This document shows positions 22,687 through 34,134 of a DNA stretch of 64,000 nt, one piece after another. Origin of the DNA: Combretum micranthum (taxonomy: Eukaryota > Streptophyta > Magnoliopsida > Myrtales > Combretaceae); contig JAMXBD010001580.1 of assembly GCA_024138025.1 (NCBI GenBank), positions 186,001 through 250,000 of the forward strand, given 5' to 3'. Within the stretch, counting starts at the first letter, position 1; every line of letters begins with the position of its first letter. The notes below the pieces were generated by a model. That model made no database searches and was not told the DNA's origin. It saw nothing but the letters and a program-made list of their open reading frames with translations. The position numbers and the translations under genes were made by a program.

Positions 22687-23109
22687 CTACAATTTTATTA
22701 AGCTCGGGTGAGAATTCTAAATCTTTTATTACGTCTTAAAGCGTTAAAAGAGATTTAAGGAAGCTTATCGGAAATATAGAACACGGAATTACGGAAATAA
22801 AAACATATATGAGAAATATTGAAATTCCACTTAAAGCAAAATCAGTAATAGAAACTTCACAATATCCAAAACGAAATACATGAATTCAAGAGAAGATGTA
22901 AATCTTCCATTACAAAAGTTCAAAGAAAGGATGTAAAATATACATTGGAATTAATTCATGAACTAGATGATAAACTGCAACATCGATTTACATTTTCAAA
23001 ACATTTTTGTTCTTTTCAAAAAGTTATTCACTCCTAACGCTCAACACAAGAGATCTATTGATATTTCTAGGAGACTGACTTCTTCCAAGCAAGGACAGCT
23101 ATCCACTTG
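22687..23109 (-). other. Spacer between gag A and gag B
   Basis: About 420 AT-rich bases without an ORF. On the minus strand it ends in AAAATTGTAG, an acceptor-like junction before gag B. Confidence 0.45.
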
Positions 23110-23599
23110 TTAATTCTTTTGGGGGCATTTCCTCGCCAAATGTCCCGGCTGTTTACAAATGAAGCACTTCAGGGTTTCCTTTCTTGGACAGTCCATAATC
23201 TTATGCTCGGGATCTCCACAGAGGTAACACTTATGCTTCAGCTGTGGACATTGTCTTGGATAATGACTTTCCTTGCACTTCCAACAATTGATCTTACGCC
23301 TCTTAAAAGGTTCATTCTTAACTGTTAGGCTAGTTGTCTTATACCTTCTGACTTTGGAGCTTGGACTAGCCATAACAGAAGGAGTCTCAATTCCTTGCAT
23401 TGTCACTTGGTGGGGTCCTTCCACCTGAACCGGCACATTCCTAATAAGCACTTGTTGTAAGAGGAGCTTTTGTGTATCCACCAAACACCCTAGAAGGTCT
23501 ATGACTTGTTGCATTGGATCTTGTGGTGGTGGAGTGTCTCTCACTTGTTGTTCATCGGGAAAGTTAGTCGACTGTTGCACGTCCTCCTCAGGTAGTCTC
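23110..23599 (-). CDS. E2 gag A: short gag without capsid, triple zinc knuckle
   Basis: Open from the acceptor-like junction TTGTTTCTAG|GAGACTACC (23600/23599) to the stop at 23110; first Met at 23580 (156 codons). A Q/P-rich N-terminus (PDEQQVRDTPPPQDPMQQVI) with a short helical stretch (LLGCLVDTQKLLLQQVLI) leads straight to CWKCKESHYPRQC, CYLCGDPEHKIMDC and CFICKQPGHLARKC. The capsid domain present in gag B is absent. The fingers copy the order and spacing of gag B, so the gene looks like a duplicated gag with the middle removed. It may supply a free nucleocapsid-like RNA-binding protein; this is inference. Confidence 0.6.
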
Positions 23600-23895
23600 C
23601 TAGAAACAAGACGAAACGGTCACATTAGCCTAATTATACCACTCACAAGTTGCTTATGGTTTAGAAAAAGAGTTATAACTTTTTAATTTCTTTAACTTGT
23701 TTATTTAGAAAACCGGTGAAAGCACGCAATTAATCCTTCCCACCTAGTGGTCTCCTTGGTCAAAGGGGAAATCTACCATTTTTATTATCGGTTTGAACCA
23801 AAGGTCGGGTAAGGTCACTTATCCTTGTATTTTGCAGTTGCTAGAATAGATTCATTCATCCCATCAAATAATTTCAGTCTTCCTTCCTCATGTAC
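23600..23895 (-). other. Candidate intron between E2 leader and gag A
   Basis: On the minus strand the segment starts GTACATGAGG after AACAG (23896) and ends GTCTTGTTTCTAG, i.e. GT...AG with a pyrimidine-rich end. In E3 the corresponding AACAG runs directly into the gag reading frame (NRRYRP near 34060) without such a segment. The same donor could also join the gag B acceptor at 22687. Confidence 0.35.
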
Positions 23896-24094
23896 CTGTT
23901 TCTACATTCTCCAAAAGTCTCCGAGACGGAATTCAAATCCTTAACAATCGAAAATCACGTCTTAAGGGTCAAGCAGCTAAATCTAGTTTCTTCTTCGCTT
24001 AAGGGTTATCTAACACTTATCTATTCATTTCTAAGATCGTATCTTAACATTCTATTCTCCTAAGGTCTTTACACCTAATTCCCAAAACCTTGTC

Positions 24095-24106
24095 GCTCTG
24101 ATACCA
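24095..24106 (-). other. E2 primer binding site, initiator tRNA-Met
   Basis: The minus strand reads TGGTATCAGAGC, the standard plant initiator-Met primer site, seven bases inside the 5' LTR end at 24114. Confidence 0.85.
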
Positions 24107-24113
24107 ACTAAAC

Positions 24114-27100
24114 TGTCACGCCCCGAAGGGTACCCTAAACGTGGCAGTCCGCCGTACACAATATTAAAGCCTAAGAATGACCACCTCAGTCACGCGAAGG
24201 CTTCCATACTATGTACAAGGCGTCTAACACATAGGAGACTCATCGGATGATACATTTTATGTTGATACTTGAGTAACAATGTAAAGGAAATACAAATTTA
24301 CTATACTTCAGATACAATCACTATACTTCAAAATACAATCATTCAACTCAATTACATTCATCCATAGACTTCCCTACAAACTATTACAAGACAAATCATA
24401 AAACTAGCTGATAACTTCAAACATTCGTATTCCTTGCCGAAATCCCAAAGTCATTCCCGCTCATCCAATTCGGTTCCCACTTTGCATTCTTGAGATAACC
24501 TGTTCATTTAAACAACTATAGGGGTATAAGCTACACTAGCTTAGTGAGAATTCCCTTAATTCCGTACCATAACAAACAAGTATTAGTCAATCATATGCTA
24601 TGCATGAACAAACACGTGAGCAAGCAATTATGCGTGGGTATCCGGAACCCACACACAGAACGGATTTACGCCCTCCGTATTGGGTTAGGAATGGTATTGG
24701 GTCTACACGACCGCATCTAGTCCCCAAGCCCTCGGCTCTTAGCACTCGACTCGGCTAGGCTCATCCAAGAATGCATCCACATGCGCCTTAGTACCCCTGA
24801 ATGAGCTCTGGCACCGGGTTCGTTATCCAAACGAGTCATCCACGGACCATACCGATCGACCTGCGTAGGAGTAGCATGCTACCAAATGCAATATGTCCAA
24901 TGCGATGCATGACCAATTTAATTTTTGCTTGGGTCACAAATATTTATACATTCCTTAGAGTGACCAACCAATATCACACATATAACAGAAATAATATGAA
25001 CGGTGCAGTTATTCAATCAAATCGTGGTTTCGATATGCTTTAGTATTCTTTGGCATACATTCATCAGTCTCATCATATCTCCATCCCCATTCATATCAAT
25101 TTTTATCTTGTTCCTATAATTCTAATGCAACTAACTACAAGCACAATCAAGGTAACAAAACAAGGAGAAAACTCACTCGGCCATTGGATCACCGGTCTTC
25201 TAGTAATAATAATCGGTGGTAGGGAATCGTCGATCTCGGGATCTCCTAAAAAGGAAGAAATACTCTAATAAGTATTTCATCAAACTAATCAAACGATCTA
25301 CAAAACTATCAAATTCGTAATTCTCGTCCTAAGCGGGAATTCCAACTTAAAACGGCCATAACTTGGTCATTTTAACTCGGAATCTCGCAAATTATATATC
25401 GATTCTATCTACTTCGAAAGATCTATCTAATTCTAATATTATTTTCAAGTTTTGAAAACTTTGAAGCTTCGAAAAGTTCGGATCAGATTAGGGCAGCAAC
25501 AATTTCAATTTTCGAAAATAGTTTTGTGAGAGTTTGAAATGTTCCTACTATAAATTGGCTATACATGCAATATGAATGATTTCCTAACATGAATGACATG
25601 AGATGAGCTTAATGTATGCATGATCTTGATGATTTTTGCTAAAAGGAAATTTTATAACTTTTATTTTGCAAGACCATAACAACTTACTTATGAAAAATCT
25701 AGTTTCCTAACTTTGATTATTTCCATTTGTTTTGGTTTTGTTACTTAAGAAAATATAATTATTTTTGTCAAAATTGAGTGTTCATTATATATATTACTTA
25801 TGATCTTCATTTCTACATAAAATTTCCATTTTACACTTTGTAAACATGTTTTCAAGTGGGGTTGATTCCAAAATCCGAATTTGGTAAAAATTGTTTTTTT
25901 TTTTTTGAGTGATTCCTTTAGGAAAAACTTGTTTAAAGCATTAAAATTTAAGGCTTTACTATATCAATGGTCTAAGGACTTCATTTAACACATAAAACTT
26001 GCAATTTGAGCTCAAATACTAAGTGATTACTTATGCATCATCTCAAATTACGAATTTTGACAATTGATCACTAACCAATAATTTTTCATTTTAATTCCAT
26101 TACTTGTTTAACTCCTTACTCATGCCTAAACTCATTTTAACTTGTAAAAATCATTGCTTAATGATATCTATTACCTATATACTTCATTTTTCACATAAAA
26201 CATGAGTTTTGGAATTGATACATGGGTTCTAAAAATTGGTCTTGGTTGGAATCCGAATTTACAAAATTCATTTTTGGTTATATCTTTTGATAAAATCTAT
26301 CTAAGCTCATGAAAATCCATTCCTTACATATCCTATCCTAAGAGCCTTTCATTTCTTAAATAAAAACTTCATTTTTGAGTTGGTAAACATGTTTTTAAAA
26401 TAGGCCTTGGCCAAAATCCGAAAATAGGATTTTTGTTTTGAAAATAACTTTTGAAAATCACATTAGATTCTTGTAAAAAGAAGTCTTGATGATATACATA
26501 TATTAAGCCTTCATTTTCTTAAGTAAAAATTACATTTTGACACTTGGAAAGTGGTTTTTAAATATTGGTCTTGCCAAAATACGAATTTCATAATTTTGTT
26601 TGAGTTCATAACTAAGATCTATACTTAATATGAACATAAACATAAACAAATGCATGGTAATAAGCTATAAACATCATGGATCTAAACTTTACTTATCAAA
26701 ATCTTTCATTTATGGTATCTATACCCTAAGCCCTTCATTTTAAATGAAAAATACACATTTTGAAGTTGAAAAACCACTTTTCTAAATATGGTTCCATTTT
26801 CATCCGAATTTCCAAAAATGGTTTTTGTTGAAAATAAAATAGATCTTGAGTTTCTTAACACATTCCTACTATCCTCATGCTATTACAAGTTGCTTATGAA
26901 CATAAAACAAAAGTCTAATGCATTCATGAACTCCAAAACTCTAGATCTAGTTTTCTAAACTAGTTTCAAATGCATGAATCACTATGTGGATGATAGATCT
27001 ATGCATGAATCATAAGAAATAACAAAAATAACAACTTAAATGACAAGATCTATGGCATAAACAAAAATCAAAGCTACAACAATTTAGATCTACAAAATAT

Positions 27101-28939
27101 ATCAACTTTAAACAAGAAAATAATTGCAATACAAGATAATAAAAGTGGAGAAGAGAAAGATTTCATTTTTGGCATCATCATCCTAAGCTTTTAAGCTTAT
27201 GGAAGGTCATTTGATGCATGAAACCTTCATTACACTTTACCTATATCACCTATGGAGCTTTAGGAAGAAGATTGGCTTAGAAATCTTTAAAAATGAAGTG
27301 TGGAAGCCATGAAAGAAGAAGGGGGCAGCTTGTTTTCCATGGAGGAACAAGAGGAAATGAAGAAGAAAGAGAGGAAAAAAAAGAGAGAGAAAGACTAAAG
27401 AAGGAAAAGGAATGAGTAAATGAAGGAGAGAGAGAAATGAGTGTATTAAATGATGAAAGAGAGAAAAAAAATAAAACAAGGGCAGAGGGGAGGGGCTGCT
27501 CACGTGAAGAGAGGAGGAGAGAGGGTTTGATGAAATTTGACTTGAATTTAATTGTGTAATAAATGTATGTGTACTTCTTAAGAAGGAGTAAATAATTAAT
27601 TTAGTCAAAATGGAGTAAATGAAGGACAATGGCAGCCATAAAGAGAAAAAATCTGCCATGAATAGATATATGTGTAAAAGATTGAAGTGAAAAGGAAGTG
27701 ATATGTGTAAGGTGTACTTGAAAAGATGGGTTGTAAGAGTACTTTCTTAATAAAATAAAACAAAATAAAATAAAATTAGAAAAATTATTCCAAATAATTG
27801 TAGCAGATTTTTCATAATTAAAATTAAATAATTATTTGAATTATTTTAGTATTTTAACAAATATGTTACCGGTATGATCAAAATACGCGAATATGGGCTA
27901 TAAATATTTTTATAACCCGAAAAATTCTAAAAAATTATTTTATGAAAATAACAATATTTTTGAAATATTTTCCAATTATTAAATTAATTTATTTTATTTT
28001 TAGTATCGGATCTTAAACAGAATCTGATCCCGTAAAGACCCGAAATGAATTAAATTTTAGAAAAACAAAATTTTCTATAACATATAAAATATTTATCTAA
28101 AAATATAAGGCTTTATAAAATAATAAAATTTTGTAATGAAATAAAAATGAATAGTGCAAAAGACTAATCAATTACCGGTAATAATGGAAATACGATAAAA
28201 AGGTTATAACTGTAACTTTTATAACCCGAAAAATTATATAACTGATATATTTAGAAATCTTATGAAATTACGAGTCTAACGGTACTATTGGTATATTTTT
28301 GATATCTCGAGCCCCGGGACACGCTTTTCGAAGTCTGTATCCGAACGGGTTCGAAATAGGTCAAAAATTTACCAATCTGATATTTTTAAACAAACTCATA
28401 TTACTATGAGCTATTCTACATATCTAACTACATCTCGGCCTCTAGGGTTAGGGGCGCTAGATTGCCGGACTTATACTATTGTATTCGGTTAGGGTTTCCG
28501 GGCGATTTTCCGGTTTAGACCTTTGCCAATTTGGAAATTGATATTTATGTTTATACAACATATTTAATTTGAGAAATTTATTTTAAATTTTATTTTTGTA
28601 AGTATTTAATATCTCTTAATGTTTTGGAATTCTTGAATTGAGTTATATTTTCGAAAGTCAATCGTTATTTGCTTTTTAATAATTTGTTTTTGAGCTTTCT
28701 ATTACCGTTTGTATAAGTCGGAGTTAAATATGGAATTTTTCGTACGTCGTGGTTTTGAATTTGAAGACCACTGAGTTCTTATTTTATTGTTTAAAATTTT
28801 CATTTTCTCAAGATTAAGAAGTTTCTGAATTCGTTCGTGAATTAGGACTTATCGAAATTCGGTTTTAATTTGGAGTGATTTTTAGGTTTATTTTCGAAGT
28901 TCATTTGAAATTATTTACTGAAATTTTCCGGGGCTTACA
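24114..28939 (-). repeat. E2 5' LTR (4826 bp)
   Basis: Pairs with 15749-20607. Same termini. The core 25850-27330 is nearly identical to the other copy; the outer parts are clearly diverged. The plus-strand 80-codon frame at 24801-25043 is also in the other LTR (16445-16687), but it is antisense and merely duplicated. Confidence 0.85.
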
Positions 28940-29094
28940 AATTTATTTTATAAAACTTCTTTTGTTATGAAACCAAAGGAAAGCCGGATTTAGGGTTTCT
29001 AAGCTTCTCTCACTAAGCTTGAACTAGACCGATTTAGGGTTTTGCTTTTCGATTCCCGGGTTTTACTTGACTACTAAGAATACCGGGGTTTACA
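28940..29094 (-). repeat. E3 3' LTR remnant (155 bp)
   Basis: Matches 39454-39607 almost base for base, ending ...ACCGGGGTTTACA. The other 3.5 kb of this LTR are missing; E2 abuts at 28939/28940. Confidence 0.85.
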
Positions 29095-29106
29095 ATCTCC
29101 CCACCT
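29095..29106 (-). other. E3 polypurine tract
   Basis: The minus strand reads AAGGTGGGGAGAT beside the LTR end; it corresponds to the E2 tract. Confidence 0.75.
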
Positions 29107-29174
29107 TAAACAGAGTTTTGTCCTCAAAACTTAACTGACATACCTTGTTCTCCAAATAACTCGGGGTACTTCCT

Positions 29175-29598
29175 TCAGATTCCCTCCTCAGCTTCCCAAG
29201 TTGCTTCCTCGAAGGTATGATTCCTCCACAACACTTTGACATAATGGATGTCCTTATTCCTTAGCCTTTGGGTTTTCTTGTCCAGTATCTTTACGGGGTG
29301 TTCCTCATATGTCAGATTTTCCTTTAGCTGAATAGGTTCCAATTCCAAAATCCTTTCCGGGTCAGGCACATATCTTCTTAATACGGACACATGAAACACA
29401 TTATGAATCCCGGGCAAATTTGGTGGTAAAGCTAGCTGATATGCTAGATCTCCGACTCTTTCCAAAATTTCGAAGGGTCCAATATATCGGGCTCAACTTC
29501 CCTTGTGTGCGCATTCTTTTTATACTCTTAATTGGACTTATTTTCATGTACACATGGTCACCTACTTTGAATTCGAGTTCCCTTCTTTTCAAATCTCC
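29175..29598 (-). pseudogene. E3 integrase C-terminus with chromodomain
   Basis: Two overlapping frames (29592-29401 and 29465-29175) join through a shift near 29450. The first has the basic, SH3-like part (LKRRELEFKVGDHVYMKISP). The second has LAYQLALPPNLPGIHNVFHV, SVLRRYVPD, then LTYEEHPVKILDKKTQRLRN and KVLWRNHTFEEATWEAE, a chromodomain of the plant chromovirus type, thought to steer integration to heterochromatin. An in-frame TAG at about 29596 separates it from the core. Confidence 0.85.
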
Positions 29599-30231
29599 CT
29601 AACTCTTTTGCCTATCCTGGGCCTCTTTCATCTTTCGCTGGATTACCCTCACCTTATTGGTTGCTTCTTGTACCAATTCTGGCTCCATAGCTATCTTTTC
29701 CACTTCGTCCCAAAACAGAGGAGATCTACAGCATCGTCCGTACAAGGCCTCATAAGGTGGCATCTGAATAGTTGAGTGGTAGCTGTTATTGTAAGCAAAC
29801 TCGATGAGATGTACATGACTATCCCAACCCCCTTTGAATTCCAAGGCACAAGCTCTCAACATATCTTCCAGGGTTTGGATCGTCTGCTCAGACTGTCCAT
29901 CGGTCTGAGGGTGATATGCCATACTAAAGTGTAATTTGGTACCCAAACTCCGTTGCAGGCTTGTCCAAAACTTAGACACAAATCTTGGGTCTCTATCCGA
30001 AATAATCCCTGCTGGTATGCCATGTAGTCGCACAATTTCCCGAATGTAGATCTTAGCTAGCTTTTCCATTGAATAAGTCATATTTATGGGTAAGAAGTGC
30101 GCTAACTTGGTTAACCGGTCCACTATTACCCATACAGCATCACAACCTGAAGAAGTCTTTGGAAAACCACACACAAAATCCATAGATATCTTATCCCACT
30201 TCCACTCAGGAATGGGTAAAGGCTTTAACAA
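29599..30231 (-). pseudogene. E3 integrase catalytic core
   Basis: Open for 210 codons. It starts in PLPIPEWKWDKISMDFVCGF with the first Asp, then IISDRDPRFVSKFWTSLQ with the second Asp and the YHPQTDGQSEQTIQTLEDML block with the catalytic Glu, so the DDE triad is intact. FAYNNSYHST and ALYGRCCRSPLFWDE follow. A frameshift near 30255 separates it from the zinc domain. Confidence 0.9.
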
Positions 30232-31071
30232 TCCTCCCGGCCTTTGATGCTATTTTCACTTGTTGGCAAATCGGACATTTCATCACATAATCTGCTACAT
30301 CCCTCTTCATGCCGTTCCACCAATAGTGACTTTTCAAATCTTGGTACATCTTGGTACCTCCAGGATGCATGGTGTAACCGGAGTTATGGGCTTCACTCAT
30401 TATTTCCTTCCTCAACTCCTCATCTTCCGGCATACACAACCTTCCCTTCATTCTGATCGCATCCTCATCGTCCATTGCAAAGTCCAGGTATTTTCCTACT
30501 TAGGTTTCCTTTCTAATCTTTTGTATCACCTCGTAATATCTTTGGGCTTCCTTGATTCTTTCTATTAGGGTTGGTTCCAAAGCCAGATTAGCTATCTCAA
30601 GCTCTGCACTTTGGCCTATGAACTCAATCTTCAACCTCTCAAAATCCCTAATCATATCCTTTTGGCTTGTGATCAAAGCGGCTACTTCCCATAATTTTTC
30701 CGACTTAGGGCATCTACGACTGCATTAACCTTCCCCGGATAGTAATTTATTCCCAAATCATAATCTTTTATCAGTTTTAGCCATCTCCTTTGTCTCATGT
30801 TCAATTCCTTTTGTGTGAACAATCACTTAAGGCTCTTATGATCCGTATATATCTCACACCTCTGTCCATATAAATAGTGTCTCCAAAGTTTCAAAGCGAA
30901 GACAACCGCAGCCAATTCTAGGTCATGTGTAGGGTAGTTTTGCTCATGGGGTCTCAACTGTCGAGAGGCATAGGCAATAACTTTTCCTTCTTGCATTAAC
31001 ACGCATCTAAGGCCATTCTTCGAAGCGTCACTATGCACTGTATAAGACTTTTCCGGGTCCGGTAGAACCAA
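30206..31071 (-). pseudogene. E3 RNase H and integrase zinc domain
   Basis: RNase H begins near 31071 ([20 protein letters not shown], then [11 protein letters not shown]) and meets a TGA near 30822, followed by [14 protein letters not shown] and a VVDALSR end. The linker continues with a few stops into the integrase zinc domain (30475-30206): AHNSGYTMHPGGTKMYQDLK and CPICQQVK give the HHCC ligands. It degrades the RNA template and positions LTR ends; dead by nonsense mutations here. Confidence 0.85.
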
Positions 31072-31104
31072 GATTGGTGCTGATACCAGTCGTTGTTTTA
31101 ACTC

Positions 31105-31833
31105 CTAGAAACTTTGTTCCCTCTTATCTGTCCAAACAAATTTCTCATTCTTTTGGGTTAATTGAGTCAGTGGCTTGGCTATTTTCGAGAAATCCTTCAC
31201 AAACTTGCGGTAATAGCCAGCCAATCCCAAGAAACTTCTCACTTCAGTAACCGTTTGTGGATGTTTCCATTCTACTATAGCCTTAATCTTCTCGAGGTCA
31301 ACAAATATTCCTTCTCCAGATACCACATGTCTAAGAAAAGATATTCTATCCAACCAAAATTCACATTTGGACAATTTGGCGTACAACTTATTTTCTCTCA
31401 AGGTTTGCAACACCAAACGAAGATGTTCTTCGTGTTGTTCCTTGGTCTTAGAATATATTAGGATATCATCTATGAAGACTATTACACACTTATCCAAAAG
31501 TGGCTTGTAAACTCTGTTCATAAGGTCCATAAATGCAGCTGGTGCATTGGTCAACCCAAACGACATCACCAAAAACTCGCAATGACCATAACGAGTACGA
31601 AAAGCCGTCTTTGGTACATCCTCAGGCTTTATTCTTAGCTGATGGTACCCCGAACGTAAATCGATGTGTGAGAACACACATGCTCCTTGCAGTTGGTCAA
31701 ACAAATCATCGATTCTTGGCAAAGGATATAGATTCTTGATGGTCACCTTATTTAACTCACGATAATCGATACATAATCTCATTGATTCATCCTTTTTCTT
31801 TACAAACAGGACAGGTGCCCCATGGTGACACAC
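31105..31833 (-). pseudogene. E3 reverse transcriptase
   Basis: Blocks in order: [79 protein letters not shown], and the catalytic [10 protein letters not shown]. Then [17 protein letters not shown] and [18 protein letters not shown]. The open frame ends with a TAG near 31104 (SF*ELKQRL), where CAG to TAG is the simplest reading. Typical chromovirus RT. Confidence 0.9.
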
Positions 31834-31930
31834 TTAGTCTTATGAATTTCTGATCCAAAAGTTCTTGTAATTGTGTCTTTAACTCCTTTAACTCGGCCGG
31901 TGCTTCCCGGTATGGTGCTTTGGATATTGG

Positions 31931-32614
31931 CTAGGTGTTTGGAGCTAAAACAATCTCAAAATCAATTTCTCTCTTTGGTGGTAATCCAGGCAAAATCTCT
32001 GGAAACACATCTAAATATTCATTTACTACCGGTATGTCTTTTCCCTCCCGAGCTTCCTCTTCATCCAAGATACCTTCAATAGGGACCATCTCTTCATCTT
32101 CCGTCATTAACTCGAAAGAGCTCAATCCAAACTTTCTTGGAACTAAGGTTTCTCTTACAAACTCCACTTCTCCTCCCGATTGATCATAGCAACACACATC
32201 CTCCTTTGGCCATCCACTACAGCTTTTGCCTTAACCAATTCATGCCAAGTATAACTTCGTATTTATCATCTCCAATATTATTAAATCACTCTTGGAGTGG
32301 TGTCCGTGAATTTCCAATGGACAATCCTTTATTAATTCTTGAGTCGACACGACACTTTCGGTAGGTGTCTTAATCCTCAAGCTAACAGTACTTGTGGCTA
32401 TAGGTAATCCAAGTTGATTAGCCAAACTAATGGTGATGAATGAATGTGTCGCTCCTGTGTCAAACAAAACATAAGCCTCCATTTTATTCACCCGTATGTG
32501 TCCTGTGGTCAACAAACATCCATCACTTCTCAACCCTAAAACACTCTCATAGCTACCTATTTGGGTTGTTTTTTTTTTTTTTTTAACTTCCAGCTTTCCA
32601 TAAACATATTTCAA
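31931..32614 (-). pseudogene. E3 aspartic protease and linker to RT
   Basis: The first frame (32614-32240) has AYVLFDTGATHSFITISLAN, the retropepsin active site DTGA, and LEIHGHHSKSDLIILEM. After a shift near 32230 the linker (32197-31931) shows [20 protein letters not shown] and [14 protein letters not shown], which in chromoviruses leads into RT. A TAG at about 31931 and further breaks separate it from RT. Confidence 0.85.
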
Positions 32615-32879
32615 TTTATTTCAGATAACAATTAAATAAATAAATTAACTTTCAACTTAAGAGGGTTTTTATTACTAACCTGTCACAAGACCGCCATCCA
32701 CGCCGTCACTTTGGTCCATGGCTGCCAATTCCAACTCCTTATCCTCATCTTCCTCTACCATCCACTGGCCTTCGAAGCTATAAAGTCTCATTCCATGCAT
32801 CGCCGAAGCTGTACGGCTCCCACTTTTACTCCTGACCTCATAGGGTTAGCATTGCTCAAAGTCCCATAGGGTCAAGCGG

Positions 32880-34134
32880 CCACACTTTTCCGTTGTGAGC
32901 ATTCAGAGGCCAAGTGCCTCTTCTCTTTACAAATGAAGCAAGTCATGACCATCTTCTTTGGGCACGTATAAACCATATGGCTAGCATCGCCACAATAATA
33001 ACATTTGTTTTTCAACAAGGGGCATTGCCTAGGAACATGAGTCTCTTTGCATTTCCAACAAGTGACATTGCCCTTAAACTGAGTCGGCTTTCCACTAGCG
33101 TCATCCTTAAATCCCTGGTACGGTTTATACCTATTTCCTTTAAATCCTGAACTTGAGGCATCAAACAGCCTTTTCCTGAATACTCTTTTATCGGGTTCCT
33201 GGTACTTCCTTTTCCTGGCTCATTCAATCACTCGAGCCTTTTCTACCAACTCGGGGTAGGTTTTCACTCCAAATTCTTCCAGCTTGATCCTTAACTCCTC
33301 ATTCAGACCTCCCAAAAATACCTATTTCTTCAACTCCTCACTATCCCTGAAAGATTCAGGTGCATACTGCAACAAGTGAACAAACTCTGTTTTGTATTGT
33401 TCCACGGTTCTTCTCTTTTGCTTAACATGGAGGAAGTCAGCACTATACTTCACTTTAGGCTAGTGGGGAAATAGTTTTCCAAGAATTCCCGGTGAAAAGA
33501 TTCCCATGTAATCGGGGGAGCCAAGCTTCTTCTCTTAAAGTCCCACCAGACCCTCGCATTGTATCCCAACATATAGGTTCCATATTCCAATTGTAAATAG
33601 GGTGGAATCTCATAAGCAGCAAAAGATCGCTCAATCTGAGCTAACAGTCTTCAGCTTCGTCTGGTTTACCAAATGCCCCGTCAAAATACCGATTACTCTT
33701 GATAAAGTCCGGTAAGGAGCTGCGATGAGGCCTTCGGTATGGTGGAAGTGGTGGTAAGGGCACATTGTAGGAATGCTCCTCTATGGAGCAGGTGCTTCAG
33801 TAGTCACTTCCGATGATCTGTAGGTGGTGGTGGATGCGGAGCAGAATCAGACACTTTGCCCTTGGTGCGGGTTCTGATTTAGATTTTGGTTCTAGATGAA
33901 TGTATTTAAAAGATTGGCCAACTACCCAATCACATTCATCACATCACCTTGCCGGTTCTGAGGTGCTACTCCTTGCAGATTTGGTTGAGGTACGGCAGGT
34001 TGTTCGGATTTGTTCGGGAGAGATTCTTGCTCCCGATTCCGAATCGGTCGGTATCGTCTGTTTACACATTGTTTAATAACTTTTAGTGTCTTTTTAAATG
34101 TTTTCAACTTTAAAAGAGTTAATTTGTCAAACAA
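32880..34134 (-). pseudogene. gag: E3 gag with triple zinc knuckle, degenerate
   Basis: The N-terminal part (open at 34134-33922) contains NRRYRPIRNREQES and ends in a TAG before a Leu-rich helix. The capsid follows in several frames (FGKPDEAED near 33660, cut by stops and shifts to about 33230). The nucleocapsid is readable near 33070-32895: CWKCKETHVPRQC, CYYCGDASHMVYTC and CFICKEKRHLASEC, the same triple array as E2. The frame open at 33227-33012 is a shadow of this region. Confidence 0.75.

Larger units (their letters stand above)
15749..28939 (-). mobile_element. E2: gag-only LTR element with giant LTRs
   Basis: Two LTRs of 4859 and 4826 bp enclose a 3.5-kb interior. On the minus strand the order is initiator-Met primer site (24095-24106), gag A (about 23599-23110), gag B (about 22686-21426), a non-coding stretch and polypurine tract (20608-20622). 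No protease, RT, RNase H or integrase motif is visible in any frame. LTR termini, primer site, PPT and gag fingers match the chromovirus E3, so mobilisation by related autonomous chromoviruses is plausible. Non-autonomous elements encoding only gag (TR-GAG type) are known in plants. Flanking 5-mers (CAAGT left, AATTT right) differ, so this is not one simple insertion. Confidence 0.8.

Noticed and set aside
29420..32364. Series of plus-strand ORFs of 60-102 codons across E3 pol
   Set aside because: All are antisense shadows of integrase, RNase H, RT and protease on the minus strand.
33012..33227. 71-codon minus-strand ORF in E3 gag
   Set aside because: Wrong frame: the overlapping frame encodes the three zinc knuckles.
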